From assembly GCA_035570055.1 (NCBI GenBank), contig DATMLM010000026.1, positions 1 through 64,000 of the forward strand: DNA of 64,000 nt. The letters are read 5' to 3'. The stretch comes from DASRDS01 sp035570055. GTDB lineage: Bacteria > Gemmatimonadota > Gemmatimonadetes > Gemmatimonadales > Gemmatimonadaceae. Under the pieces are notes generated by a model that did no database searches, had not been told where the DNA came from, and worked only from the letters and a program-made list of their open reading frames with translations. The position numbers were made by a program, and so were the translations under genes. Shown piece after piece: positions 40,129-49,401 of the stretch (positions within the stretch are counted from its first letter, which is position 1; each line of letters starts with the position of its first letter).

Positions 40129-42003
40129 ATGCTCGACTTGGCCATGCGGGGCACGTTGATCCTGGTGTTCGCGTTTGCGGCGGCCGGTGTCATGAGACGG
40201 GCGTCTGCCGCGGCCCGGCACCTCCTGTGGGCGTCGGCGCTCGCCGGGCTGCTCGTGCTGCCTGCTGTCGTTCGACTGGGGCCGGCGGTGCACGTGCCGG
40301 TACCCGTGCTCGCCTCGACCACGACTATTGCGCCCGACCCCGAACCTGCGGCGCTCGCCGAGCCTGCGCCCGCAGCCGAACCAGAAGTCACGGTCGTGCG
40401 CACCCGGACTCACACGCGCGTTCGGTCGCACGAGCATGTGCATCGCACGACGACGCCGGTCGCGGCTCCCGTGTACGCAGCGCCTTCGGCGGCCGCGTAC
40501 ATCGTTGCCCCTGACCGGGTGGAGCGTAGGGTGGGGATTGGGCAGCGCGCATGGGATGCCCGGTGGGCGATATGGGCCGCGGGCCTGCTCCTCGTGCTCG
40601 GCCGCCTGCTCCTCGGCATGGCCCGCGTCCGGTCGATCGTGCGAGAGGCAGTCCCGGTGACCGACCCCGAATGGCTGTCGCTCCTCGAGCGGGTCGCGCA
40701 CCCCCTCGGCGTCTATCGCCGCGTGACATTGCGCGTAGGCCCGGCGGGCGCCGTACCGGTGACGTGCGGGATCCTGGCGCCCGTAATCATCCTGCCGGAA
40801 GATGCCGAGGACTGGGACGACGAGCGCCGGGCACTGGTTCTGACGCACGAGCTGGCGCATGTGCGCCGACTCGATGTGCTGACACACATCATCGGCCAGT
40901 GCGCGGTCGCGCTCTTCTGGTTCCACCCGCTCGCATGGCTGGCCGCGGCCCGGATGCGGCTCGAGCGCGAGCGCGCGTGCGACGATCTCGTGCTCGGCTC
41001 AGGCGCGCGTCCGTCGCGCTACGCCGGCGATCTCTTGGATCTCGTGCAGACGCTGAATGGGCCCACGGCTCCCGCCGCCGCGGCGTTGGCGATGGCCCGC
41101 CGGACGGAGATCGAAGGCCGGCTGCTCTCGATCCTCGACGCTGCCGTGCGTCGCGGTCCGCTCAGTCCGCGCCGGATCGCGGGCGCGCTCGTGGTCGCGG
41201 CCTTCGGCGTTGTCACGATCGCGGCGGTTCGCCCGGTCGCGACATCGCCGACCCATCCCGCGCCCGACCGCACCGTCGTCGTCCTGCCCGCCGTATCGGC
41301 TCTGGCGGTTGCCCCTCAGGCGACGACGGCGCGGCCCGTCGTCCGAGTGGCGGGCGGGGGCTGGACCAACAATTACGTCGCCCTGGCCGACATCGCCGAG
41401 GCCGCGGCGACCATCGCGTCCGATGCCGCGAAGCGCCAGGTGCTGTTCGAGATCGGCCAGCGCTACGGCGCAAGCGACACGCTCCGTCATGCATTCTTTG
41501 GCGCGATCAACACGATGGCGTCAAGCACTGAGCGCCGGCGCGTGCTGCTGGCGCTCGTCGGGCGGGGTGACCGGGATGAGCAGACGTTGATCGAAGTCGT
41601 GCGCTCCGCCGGGAAAATGGCGTCGGACCACGACAAGGGCGGAGTCCTGCGCACCGTGGCCGGTCTCGATCAGTTGACCGACCCCGCGCTGCGCCACGAG
41701 TTCTTTGCCGCCGTCGGCACGATGGCGTCGAGCTCCGAACGCACCCGCGTCCTGCTCGCCGTGCTCGGCGAGGCGCGCGCGCGCGGCCGCGCGAACCCGG
41801 CGCAGAATGCCATGATCGCCCGCCTCGCGCTCAACGCGGCGACCGCGCTGCCATCGAGCAGCGACAAGGTCCGCGTGCTCCGGGCGGTCGTACACGGTGG
41901 CTGGCTCAGCGACGCCGCGGTCTCGCACGACTTCAATATCTGTCTGACGACGCTCGGCGGTGGTGTCGACTATCACTACGTCGTCAGCGGCGGCGGAGAC
42001 TGA
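40129..42003 (+). CDS. M56 (BlaR1-like) membrane metallopeptidase with C-terminal helical repeats
   Basis: The 624-residue protein has N-terminal transmembrane helices (about 5-45), a Pro/Ala-rich loop with an Arg/His/Thr-rich stretch (about 85-110), a further helix (about 147-165), and the zinc site H240-ELAH-244 followed by ERACDD downstream. After one more helix (about 347-367) the extracytoplasmic C-terminus does not contain a penicillin-binding sensor. Instead it holds about five 35-residue helical units (about 420-610) with the core SDxxKRxVL (IASDAAKRQVLFEI, MASSTERRRVLLAL, MASDHDKGGVLRTV, MASSSERTRVLLAV, SSSDKVRVLRAV). BlaI should be its substrate; the signal is unknown. Confidence 0.88.
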   Translation: MLDLAMRGTLILVFAFAAAGVMRRASAAARHLLWASALAGLLVLPAVVRLGPAVHVPVPVLASTTTIAPDPEPAALAEPAPAAEPEVTVVRTRTHTRVRSHEHVHRTTTPVAAPVYAAPSAAAYIVAPDRVERRVGIGQRAWDARWAIWAAGLLLVLGRLLLGMARVRSIVREAVPVTDPEWLSLLERVAHPLGVYRRVTLRVGPAGAVPVTCGILAPVIILPEDAEDWDDERRALVLTHELAHVRRLDVLTHIIGQCAVALFWFHPLAWLAAARMRLERERACDDLVLGSGARPSRYAGDLLDLVQTLNGPTAPAAAALAMARRTEIEGRLLSILDAAVRRGPLSPRRIAGALVVAAFGVVTIAAVRPVATSPTHPAPDRTVVVLPAVSALAVAPQATTARPVVRVAGGGWTNNYVALADIAEAAATIASDAAKRQVLFEIGQRYGASDTLRHAFFGAINTMASSTERRRVLLALVGRGDRDEQTLIEVVRSAGKMASDHDKGGVLRTVAGLDQLTDPALRHEFFAAVGTMASSSERTRVLLAVLGEARARGRANPAQNAMIARLALNAATALPSSSDKVRVLRAVVHGGWLSDAAVSHDFNICLTTLGGGVDYHYVVSGGGD

Positions 42004-42008
42004 CTCCC

Positions 42009-42920
42009 ATGATACTCGCCATTGCTTTGCTCGGGGTATGTGCGAGCACGCAGCGCACCCAGTTACACGACGACTCGGACAACCACCACTGGCATCTGCA
42101 GTGGGTGACGTCCGACTGCAAGGTCGACTGGACCGCTGACGGTGAGGTGTGGTACACCGACGACGGGAGAGACATTGCCAGGCTATCGCCCGGCGGCATG
42201 CTGACCGTCATCGAGCAGTACGGCGACCATACTCGTCGCGTGGACTTCTCGCAAAAGGCCGGCATGCTCGACCGGAAGTACACGGTCGACGGTATGTCGA
42301 AACCCTGGGACCACTACGCGGGCGATTGGTTCGGCGAGCTGCTCGTGCAGGTCGACCACGCGACCGGCGCGCTCGCGTCGGTCCGGTTCCCAAAGCTCAT
42401 GGCCCAGGGTGGCCCCTCGGCGGTCATCGCTGATCTCGGCGACGCGTCCGACGGCGCGAAGCGCGCGTATCTCAAGAAGCTCGCCGCCACGACCAAGCTC
42501 GACGCCGACCAGTCGTGCCAGATCGCGTCGCTCGCCAAGCACATGAACTCGGATTACGAGCGGACCGAGCTCTTGCTGGATGCGGCCGACGAGATCGATT
42601 TCGCGTCACAGGACTGCCGCGATACTTACTTCGGTGCGGTCAATGCGATCAACAGCGACTACGAACGGAGTCGCGCGCTGATAGCGGCCGTCGAGCATGG
42701 GCCCACGTCAGGGCCTGGCCTCGATCCGTTCGCTATCGCCACGATTACCGCGGCGCGGAAGATCGGGTCGGACCACGAGAAGACGCGCGTCCTGGTCACT
42801 GTTGCCGGGCGTTGCTCGAGCGCGGACACCGTGCGGACGGCCTACCTGACGACGGCGCGCACGATCGCATCAGATGCCGAACGCGCTCGCGCGCTCACGG
42901 CTCTGATTCGGCAGCAGTGA
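42009..42920 (+). CDS. Secreted companion protein sharing the SDxE/DR repeats
   Basis: The 303-residue protein has a weak signal peptide (MILAIALLGVCAST), an N-terminal beta domain (about 25-120; WTADGEVWYTDDGRDIARLSPGGMLTVIEQYGD), and C-terminal helical repeats (about 155-303) with cores MNSDYERTELLL, INSDYERSRALI, IGSDHEKTRVLV and IASDAERARALT, matching those of the adjacent M56 protein. It starts 5 bp after the M56 stop. From memory, similar fused domains occur in M56 proteins of related phyla; here the module is split. It may be ligand, decoy or co-sensor. Its 3' end overlaps YheT by 51 bp. Confidence 0.75.
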   Translation: MILAIALLGVCASTQRTQLHDDSDNHHWHLQWVTSDCKVDWTADGEVWYTDDGRDIARLSPGGMLTVIEQYGDHTRRVDFSQKAGMLDRKYTVDGMSKPWDHYAGDWFGELLVQVDHATGALASVRFPKLMAQGGPSAVIADLGDASDGAKRAYLKKLAATTKLDADQSCQIASLAKHMNSDYERTELLLDAADEIDFASQDCRDTYFGAVNAINSDYERSRALIAAVEHGPTSGPGLDPFAIATITAARKIGSDHEKTRVLVTVAGRCSSADTVRTAYLTTARTIASDAERARALTALIRQQ

Positions 42921-43871
42921 GGCCAAGAACGAGCTCACGCGCTGCTCGGCGTAATAGACCGGGCGCCACGGCAGGGTCCCGCTGACAAAACCGACATGGC
43001 CCCCGCGCTCCACGAACTCGACGTGGAGCGCGGGGTTCGCTTGTGCCACCGCGCGAACGTCGTCCAGGACGGCCGCGGGCAAGAACGGGTCGTCGACCGC
43101 GCTGAGCAACAGCGTCGGGACGCGCACATCCTTCAGGACGGCGAGGGCGCTCGACCGCGTGTAGTAGTCGTCCGCGTCGGCAAACCCGTGCAGGGGCGCC
43201 GTCAAGAGATCATCGAACTCGATGATCGATCGCACCGCATCGAGCTTGCGCCGGTCCACGAGATCGGGAAATCGCTCGAGCTTCGCGTAGACCTTTCGCT
43301 TGAGCGACGCGATGAAGTTGGCCTGGTAGACGCGGGCAAAGCCCCTGTCGATATGTCGCGCTCCGCGACCCAGGTCGTAGGGCACCGAGATAGCCGCGGC
43401 GCCAGCGATAGACTGATCCCGGTGCTCGGCCAGCCACTTGAGCAAGACGTTGCCGCCGAGGGAGAAGCCGGCCAGCACGATCTGCGAGGCCGGGTGCTCG
43501 AGGCGATTGCGGGCGACGACCAGGTCCAGGTCCCCGGTGTCGCCAGAGTGATAGAACCGTCGGGTGCGATTGAGAGCGCCGCCGCACGACCGGAACAGCA
43601 GGAAATCAGCACCCCACCCGCGCTCCCGTGCCTCGGCCAGCATTCCGCGCGCATAGTGCGACCGGGCCGTCCCTTCGAGCCCGTGCAGCAGAATGAGACG
43701 AGGCGCATCGGGGTGAGGCGCGTCGAGTCGGTCGACATCGAGGACGTCGCCGTCCGGCGTATCCCACTGCTCGCGCCGCGTGAGGACCACGGGTGGTCGC
43801 CGGACGAAACGTCCCCACAGCGTACGTACGTGCGGTCCGGGGATCCACCACGCGGGGCGGTACGGGTGCAT
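42870..43871 (-). CDS. YheT-family alpha/beta hydrolase
   Basis: The 333-residue protein from ATG 43871 follows the YheT/ABHD1-3 family: LILLHGLEGTARSHYARGML, the LLFRSCGGALN motif, the nucleophile elbow GFSLGGNVLLKWL, the acid in SAVDDPFLP and the His in RGGHVGF. Family members are putative lipid or ester hydrolases. It is divergent from the ArsC/Spx-like gene by 23 bp and overlaps the repeat protein on the opposite strand at the 3' end. Confidence 0.93.
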   Translation of the reverse strand: MHPYRPAWWIPGPHVRTLWGRFVRRPPVVLTRREQWDTPDGDVLDVDRLDAPHPDAPRLILLHGLEGTARSHYARGMLAEARERGWGADFLLFRSCGGALNRTRRFYHSGDTGDLDLVVARNRLEHPASQIVLAGFSLGGNVLLKWLAEHRDQSIAGAAAISVPYDLGRGARHIDRGFARVYQANFIASLKRKVYAKLERFPDLVDRRKLDAVRSIIEFDDLLTAPLHGFADADDYYTRSSALAVLKDVRVPTLLLSAVDDPFLPAAVLDDVRAVAQANPALHVEFVERGGHVGFVSGTLPWRPVYYAEQRVSSFLASLLPNQSRERASAFGI

Positions 43872-43894
43872 TCCCAAAGGTAGATTTTGCCCCT

Positions 43895-44242
43895 ATGGAA
43901 GTTCAGGTCTTTGGGACGAAAAAGTGTGCGGACACCCGCAAGGCGTTACGGTTTTTCGCCGAGCGGCGGGTCAAGACGCATTTCGTGGACCTCAACGAGA
44001 GAGCCGCATCGCTCGGTGAGCTGACGCGGTTCGCGCAGAAGTTCGGCGTGGGCGCGTTGATCGATACAACCAGCAAGCCCTACACCGCGCTCGGCCTCGG
44101 GAGCGCCCGATACTCCGACGAGAGGTGGCTCGACCGCTTGGTCGAAGAGCCGATGCTGCTCAAGACCCCGCTCGTGCGGTGGCAGAACAAGCTCACGGTC
44201 GGGTCGTCCGAAGACACTTGGAAAGCTTGGGTGGCCGCGTGA
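43895..44242 (+). CDS. ArsC/Spx-family thioredoxin-fold protein
   Basis: The 115-residue protein starts at ATG 43895 (MEVQVFGTKKCADTRKALRFF), containing the Cys-x-x-Thr/Arg pattern of ArsC/YffB/Spx proteins. It keeps the fold strands (HFVDLNERAASLGELTRFAQKFG, the TP-cis-Pro region LLKTPLVRWQNKLTVG). It may be a glutathione- or thioredoxin-dependent reductase or a regulator; true arsenate reduction is not implied as no ars operon is present. It is coupled by GTGA to the ABC-F gene. Confidence 0.87.
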   Translation: MEVQVFGTKKCADTRKALRFFAERRVKTHFVDLNERAASLGELTRFAQKFGVGALIDTTSKPYTALGLGSARYSDERWLDRLVEEPMLLKTPLVRWQNKLTVGSSEDTWKAWVAA

Positions 44243-46161
44243 CGCAGATCGCGATGTCGGGCGTGGACGTCGAGTTCGGCGCGACGCGCCTCTTGACCGA
44301 CGTGACGTTCACGGTCGGGGCCGGCGACCGCTGGGGCATTGTCGGGCGCAACGGGACTGGCAAGACGACGCTCTTTCGGCTGCTCACTGGCGTTCAGCAG
44401 CCCACGCGCGGTCAGGTGACACGGGTCGGCGGCCTTCGGATTGCCATGCTGGAGCAGCACCGCGATTTCGGAGAGGCGCAGACGGTCTGGGAAGCGGCGG
44501 CTGGGCCATTCGCGGAGTTGCTCGCTCTGGAGCGCTCGCTGGCCGAGCAAGCGCACAATCTCGACGACGCCGACGCGCTGGCTCGCTACGGTCGTGATCT
44601 GGAAAGATTCGAGCACGAAGGCGGCTATATGATCACGCCGCGCGTGGATGCCGTGCTCCATGGCCTTGGCTTTGATCCGGCGGAAGCGCGCGAGCGGCCG
44701 TTGGAAGCGCTGAGCGGCGGCGAGCGCGGACGTCTCGGGCTCGCACGCCAACTCGTCGCGCCGGCCGATGTGTTGCTCCTCGACGAGCCGACAAATCACC
44801 TCGACCTCGAGACCACGCGTTGGTTGGAGCAGTATCTCACCGAGACCGACGAGACGGTCATCGTGATCAGCCACGATCGCGCATTTCTGGCCGCGGTCGC
44901 TGATCACATATTGCATCTCGAAGGCGGAACGGCGGTCCCGTACACGGGCGGATACGAGGCGTTCGTCGAGCAGCGCGCCGAGCGAAGGCTGACGCTGGAC
45001 CGCGCGGTGAGCAAGCAGCGCAAAGCCATCGCGCACGAAGAGGACTATATCCGGCGGAACATTGCCGGGCAGAATACGAAGCAGGCGAAGGGGCGGCGAA
45101 AAAGGCTGGAGCGGCTGCCCCGCCTGAGTCCGCCCGTGGGTGCCGAGGATGCCATGGCGTTGCGGCTCGATGTGCATGAGCGCGGCGGTGATCAGGTTCT
45201 GTCGGCTGAGCACGCGCGGCTCGAGCTCGGCGACCGGGTGCTGCTGAACGATTTTAGTGCGCGCGTGATGCGTGGCGATCGCGTGGGCATTCTGGGGCCG
45301 AATGGCGCCGGCAAGTCGACGATGCTGAGGGCGATCGTCGGCGAGCGGCCTGTCGACGGCGGGGTGCTGCGCGTCGGCGGGTCGACGACGGTCGCGTATT
45401 ATCGCCAGGATCTCGCGCAGGTGCCGCTGGACAAGACGTTGTACGAGACCATCAACGATCTGAGGCCGCTCTGGACTCGAGGCCAGATCCAGGGGCATCT
45501 CGGACGGTTCGGGTTCTCGGGCGACGAGGTGCAGCGGCGGTCCGAGAGCTTGTCGGGTGGCGAGCGAGCACGGGTGGCGCTCGCGATGATGATGTTGTCA
45601 GGTGCGAACCTGCTGATCCTCGATGAGCCCACGAACCATCTCGACGTGGAGTCGATCGAAGCCATCGAGGACGCTGTCGAGCGGTATCCTGGGACCGTGC
45701 TGCTCGTGAGCCACGACCGGGCGCTTTTGCGGGCGATGGCCACGCGGGTATGGGTGCTGCACGAGAGTCGGATGACCGTGTTCGATGGCAGCTTTGCCGA
45801 GTGGGAGGTCGTGAGCGAGGAGCGGGCGCATGCCGCGCGCGTCGCCGCGGAGGAGGAAGAGGCGCTACGGCGCGTACGGGAGCACAAGAAGGTCGAGCGC
45901 CCGGCATCTACGCCCAAGGGGCCGGACCGCCGCGCGGCTCAGCGCTCGGCCGAGGCGGCGGAGGGCCGAGTCGCCAAGGCCGAGGCCGAGGTCGCTCGAC
46001 TTACCGCCGAGCTCGCCGACCCGGAGCTCTACGCCACTCCGGCCGGGGTCACGCGCAGCGCGAAACTTGGCTCGCAACTGGATGCTGCCCGTCGCAGACT
46101 GGACGCCGCGCTAGAAGAATGGACTCTGGCCACAGAAGCCGTGGAGAAGCTGAATATATGA
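44239..46161 (+). CDS. ABC-F ATPase (Uup/EttA-like translation factor)
   Basis: GTG 44239 overlaps the ArsC-like stop and gives 640 residues. Two ABC domains are in tandem with no membrane part: GRNGTGKTTLF and LSGGERGRLGLARQLV in the first, GPNGAGKSTMLRAIV and LSGGERARVALAMMM in the second, each followed by DEPTNHLD. A basic linker with a P-site-tRNA-interaction-like region lies between (about 240-310), and a C-terminal Ala/Glu/Arg coiled coil (about 530-640) resembles Uup. It acts on ribosomes or replication intermediates. Confidence 0.95.
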   Translation: MTQIAMSGVDVEFGATRLLTDVTFTVGAGDRWGIVGRNGTGKTTLFRLLTGVQQPTRGQVTRVGGLRIAMLEQHRDFGEAQTVWEAAAGPFAELLALERSLAEQAHNLDDADALARYGRDLERFEHEGGYMITPRVDAVLHGLGFDPAEARERPLEALSGGERGRLGLARQLVAPADVLLLDEPTNHLDLETTRWLEQYLTETDETVIVISHDRAFLAAVADHILHLEGGTAVPYTGGYEAFVEQRAERRLTLDRAVSKQRKAIAHEEDYIRRNIAGQNTKQAKGRRKRLERLPRLSPPVGAEDAMALRLDVHERGGDQVLSAEHARLELGDRVLLNDFSARVMRGDRVGILGPNGAGKSTMLRAIVGERPVDGGVLRVGGSTTVAYYRQDLAQVPLDKTLYETINDLRPLWTRGQIQGHLGRFGFSGDEVQRRSESLSGGERARVALAMMMLSGANLLILDEPTNHLDVESIEAIEDAVERYPGTVLLVSHDRALLRAMATRVWVLHESRMTVFDGSFAEWEVVSEERAHAARVAAEEEEALRRVREHKKVERPASTPKGPDRRAAQRSAEAAEGRVAKAEAEVARLTAELADPELYATPAGVTRSAKLGSQLDAARRRLDAALEEWTLATEAVEKLNI

Positions 46162-46733
46162 AAATAGCCGCGATATTGTCGCTAATATGTCTTGCTAGTG
46201 TCGCAGGCGCTCAGACTGTCCATGCGCCTGACAGCGCGGAGCGGATGCGACCCTGGACCCCTGGCGACAGCATCGCGCGCGTGGCCCGGGCCAAGGTGTT
46301 CTTCGAGAAAGGCAATGCGTGGATGGCGAAAGGCCAGCGGGATAGCGCCCGGTTGGCGTACGAGGGCGCCGTGAACCTGGACCACCACAACGTCGACGCG
46401 ATCGTCGCCCTGGCGCACCTGCTGGTGGAGGACGGCTACGCGGGCAACGCACGGGTGCTCCTCAACCTGGCCTTGCACAGCAACCCCGGCGACCCGCGAC
46501 TCCTGCAGTTCAAGGCGATTCGCGATACAGCGAGTGTGCGGTATGACTCGTTAATGAATCAGCCGGACGTGGCTGAGGAGACGTATCGCGCGGCGGCGTC
46601 CCAGGCACTCGCGACCGGCCTCTATCCGCGAGCCAGCGATATCGTCGTGCGCGGGCTCGCCCAGTACCCTCACTCGGCAACACTGCGCGCACTGGCCGAC
46701 AGCGCGCGCAAAATGGGAGATCGTCAGCAATGA
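46158..46733 (+). CDS. Secreted TPR-like protein
   Basis: The 191-residue protein has a signal peptide (MKIAAILSLICLASVAGA) and TPR-like helical pairs (ARVFFEKGNAWMAKGQRDSARLAYEGAVNLDHHNVDAIVALAHLLVEDG). The ATG overlaps the ABC-F stop (ATGA), and its 3' end overlaps the M13 peptidase start (ATGA). Likely periplasmic; may assist the adjacent peptidase. Partner unknown. Confidence 0.78.
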   Translation: MKIAAILSLICLASVAGAQTVHAPDSAERMRPWTPGDSIARVARAKVFFEKGNAWMAKGQRDSARLAYEGAVNLDHHNVDAIVALAHLLVEDGYAGNARVLLNLALHSNPGDPRLLQFKAIRDTASVRYDSLMNQPDVAEETYRAAASQALATGLYPRASDIVVRGLAQYPHSATLRALADSARKMGDRQQ

Positions 46734-48721
46734 GTCGTCGTCTCTGGATCCTGATCGTGCTCCTGTTCGTGCCAGGCCTGGTGCGGGCCCAGCACGGGAT
46801 CGACCGCGCGAACCTCGACACCACGTGCGCGCCGTGCACGGACTTCTATCAGTTCGCGACTGGCGGCTGGCGGGCTCAGAACCCGATTCCCAAAGAGTAT
46901 CCCTCGTGGGGCGCGTTCAGCGCGCTGCAGGAGCACAACCGCGACGTCCTGCACGAGATACTCGATAGCGCCGCCAAAGACGGCTCGTCCAAGATCGGCA
47001 CCTACTACGCGACCTGCATGGACTCGGCCGCGGCGGACGCCGCCGCGCTCAAGCCCGTCGCCGGCGATATAAAGCGGATCGATGAGATCACGACACCGTC
47101 GAGCGTCCGAGCCGAGATCGCACGACTGCAGGAGGAAGGCGTCGACGTGGCGTTCGGGTTCAACGTCAACCAGGATCGAAAACAGAGCACGCGGGAAGTG
47201 CTCTACGTGCAGCAAGGCGGCCTGGGCCTCCCCGACCGCGACTACTACACGAAGACCGACACGACATCGGCTCGCATCCGTTCGGAGTACGCCGCCCACG
47301 TCGGACGCCTGCTCGCGCTCTCCGGCACGGTGCCCGCGCTCGCTCGTGCCGAAGCGGATAGTGTCGTGCAATTAGAAACCGCGCTCGCGTATGCATCCAT
47401 GACGCGCGTCGAGCGGCGCGATCCGTACAACACGTACCACAAGGTGACGATCGCCGGCGCCGATTCGATCGCGCCGCATCTCGAGTGGCGCGCGTGGCTC
47501 ACGGATCTGCAGGCGCCAGCGGTGCCCGACATCATTATCATGCAGCCGCGGTTCCTCTCGGCGCTCGACAGCCTGCTCACGCACGAGCCGATCTCCGTCT
47601 GGCGTGCCTATCTCCGCTGGCACTTCCTCGACACGACCGCGCCCTGGCTCGACTCGGCGTTCGTGAACGAAGACTTCCGCATGCGGCAGACGCTCACCGG
47701 CGTGCCGGCGATGCAGCCGCGCTGGCGCCGCTGCGTGTTGGCGACCGACCGCGGACTCGGCGAGGCGCTCGGCCAAGCCTACGTGGCTCGCGCATTTTCG
47801 CCCGAAGCCAAGCAACGCGCGCTGGATCTCGTGCACAACATGGAAGAGACGCTCAAGAACGATCTGTCCACGCTGGCGTGGATGAGCCCGGCCACGCGAC
47901 AGGCGGCGATCACGAAGCTCGCGGCGTTCGCCAACAAAATCGGGTATCCCGACAAGTGGCGGGACTATTCATCCCTCACGGTCGAGCGCCGGCCGTTCGT
48001 GCTGAATTTCTTGGAGGCAACGTCGTTCGACGTGAAGCGGCGCATCAAGAAACTCGGCCACCCGGTCGATCGCACCGAGTTCACGATGAGTCCGCCGACC
48101 GTGAACGCGTACTACAACGGATCCATGAATGAGATCGTGTTCCCCGCCGGCATTCTGCAGCCGCCGTTCTTTGATCCGCAGGCCGACGATGCCTCGAACT
48201 ACGGCGGTATCGGGTATGTCACCGGCCATGAGATGACGCATGGGTTCGATGATCAAGGCCGGAAGTATGACGCCGAGGGGAACCTGCGGGACTGGTGGAC
48301 GGCCGACGACGCGAAGGAGTACAACCAGCGCTCGTCGCTCGTCGCGGACCAGTACTCCCAGTATATCGCCGTCGACAGCGTCCGCCTGAATGGCCGCCTC
48401 ACGCTCGGCGAGAATACCGCGGATATCGGTGGCCTCAAACTCGCGTATATCGCGATGGAGCATGCGTACGCCAACAAGACGCGCGACACCATCGCGGGAT
48501 TTACACCTGAGCAGCGGTTCTTCATCTCTGTGGCGCAGATCTGGCGCGAGAACACGCGTCCGGCGTACGCTCGCCAACTGGCGATCACTGATCCGCACTC
48601 ACCAGGCCGGTGGCGGATCGATGGGCCGCTATCGGACATGCCCGAGTTTGCGCAGGCATTTGGGTGTCACGCCGGGGACCCAATGGTTCGTCCCGAGAAC
48701 GTGCGACCCCAAATCTGGTAG
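46730..48721 (+). CDS. M13-family metallopeptidase (neprilysin/PepO-like)
   Basis: The 663-residue secreted protein has a signal peptide (RRLWILIVLLFVPGLVRA), an N-terminal CxxCxDFYQFATGGW motif, the NAYYNGSMNEIVFPAGILQPPFF motif, the zinc site HEMTH (His500, His504), the third ligand Glu in ENTADIGGL, and the C-terminal RWRIDGPLSDMPEFAQAFGC. These are the full M13 hallmarks. It should degrade peptides in the periplasm. It is translationally coupled to the TPR protein. Confidence 0.96.
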   Translation: MSRRLWILIVLLFVPGLVRAQHGIDRANLDTTCAPCTDFYQFATGGWRAQNPIPKEYPSWGAFSALQEHNRDVLHEILDSAAKDGSSKIGTYYATCMDSAAADAAALKPVAGDIKRIDEITTPSSVRAEIARLQEEGVDVAFGFNVNQDRKQSTREVLYVQQGGLGLPDRDYYTKTDTTSARIRSEYAAHVGRLLALSGTVPALARAEADSVVQLETALAYASMTRVERRDPYNTYHKVTIAGADSIAPHLEWRAWLTDLQAPAVPDIIIMQPRFLSALDSLLTHEPISVWRAYLRWHFLDTTAPWLDSAFVNEDFRMRQTLTGVPAMQPRWRRCVLATDRGLGEALGQAYVARAFSPEAKQRALDLVHNMEETLKNDLSTLAWMSPATRQAAITKLAAFANKIGYPDKWRDYSSLTVERRPFVLNFLEATSFDVKRRIKKLGHPVDRTEFTMSPPTVNAYYNGSMNEIVFPAGILQPPFFDPQADDASNYGGIGYVTGHEMTHGFDDQGRKYDAEGNLRDWWTADDAKEYNQRSSLVADQYSQYIAVDSVRLNGRLTLGENTADIGGLKLAYIAMEHAYANKTRDTIAGFTPEQRFFISVAQIWRENTRPAYARQLAITDPHSPGRWRIDGPLSDMPEFAQAFGCHAGDPMVRPENVRPQIW

Positions 48722-48738
48722 CGTATATTTGTAACGGA

Positions 48739-49401
48739 ATGCGCAGCGCCCTTCTTGTCTCTCTAGCGGCGTTCATCGTCGCGTGCGGTGGGGATCGTGA
48801 GGCGACTCAGCCCGCGAAACCCACCGCGGCGGCTCCGGCGCAGCCATCGGCGGCCGTAGCGGTCGTCAAACGCGTGCGCCACAAGGTCGCGGTCGCGGCC
48901 GAGGAAGCCGCGGGCATGATCGAGGACAAGCTGGATGTCACGCGTCGCGAGGTAAAGCAAAACTTCGCGACCGAGCTCTCGACGCTCCTGAGTAGCGCTG
49001 ACAACCGGTCCGACTACTGGAGCGTCGTGATGGACTCCGAGCCCAGTGTGTCTGACCGCTCGGCGTTCTACGACGCGCGACTTCGCCTCACGAGCACCGG
49101 CGACTGCCGGTTCTCACCGGGAGACTCCGTCGCGACGTACGTGTGCAACGTGCACGATCCCGCGCCCTTCTCGGACCTCTCCGGCAAACTCGCCGCCTAC
49201 GCGGACGCGTCGCGCAACGTGATCCCCGCGTCCTGGATCCAGGCCGGCGAGGACGGCTCGTTCCACGCCGTGAACCCATTTTGTAGCGCTGAGCAGATCC
49301 GGTTTGCGTTTGCGCCCGGCGACACCCTGCGCCTCTCGGTGACGTTGCCGTACGATCAGCCCTGCGCGCCGCCTTACAACGCCAAGACGAGCAAGTCGTA
49401 G
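48739..49401 (+). CDS. Lipoprotein of unknown function
   Basis: The 220-residue protein has a lipobox (LAAFIVAC), an Ala/Pro/Thr-rich linker, a helical segment (about 40-70; VRHKVAVAAEEAAGMIEDKL) and a C-terminal beta-rich domain with four Cys residues (DCRF, YVCNV, NPFCSA, QPCAPP) that could form two disulfides. TATATT (48724-48729) precedes the ATG by nine bases with no clear ribosome binding site, suggesting a near-leaderless transcript. It is convergent with the CPBP gene over 28 bp. Confidence 0.72.
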   Translation: MRSALLVSLAAFIVACGGDREATQPAKPTAAAPAQPSAAVAVVKRVRHKVAVAAEEAAGMIEDKLDVTRREVKQNFATELSTLLSSADNRSDYWSVVMDSEPSVSDRSAFYDARLRLTSTGDCRFSPGDSVATYVCNVHDPAPFSDLSGKLAAYADASRNVIPASWIQAGEDGSFHAVNPFCSAEQIRFAFAPGDTLRLSVTLPYDQPCAPPYNAKTSKS

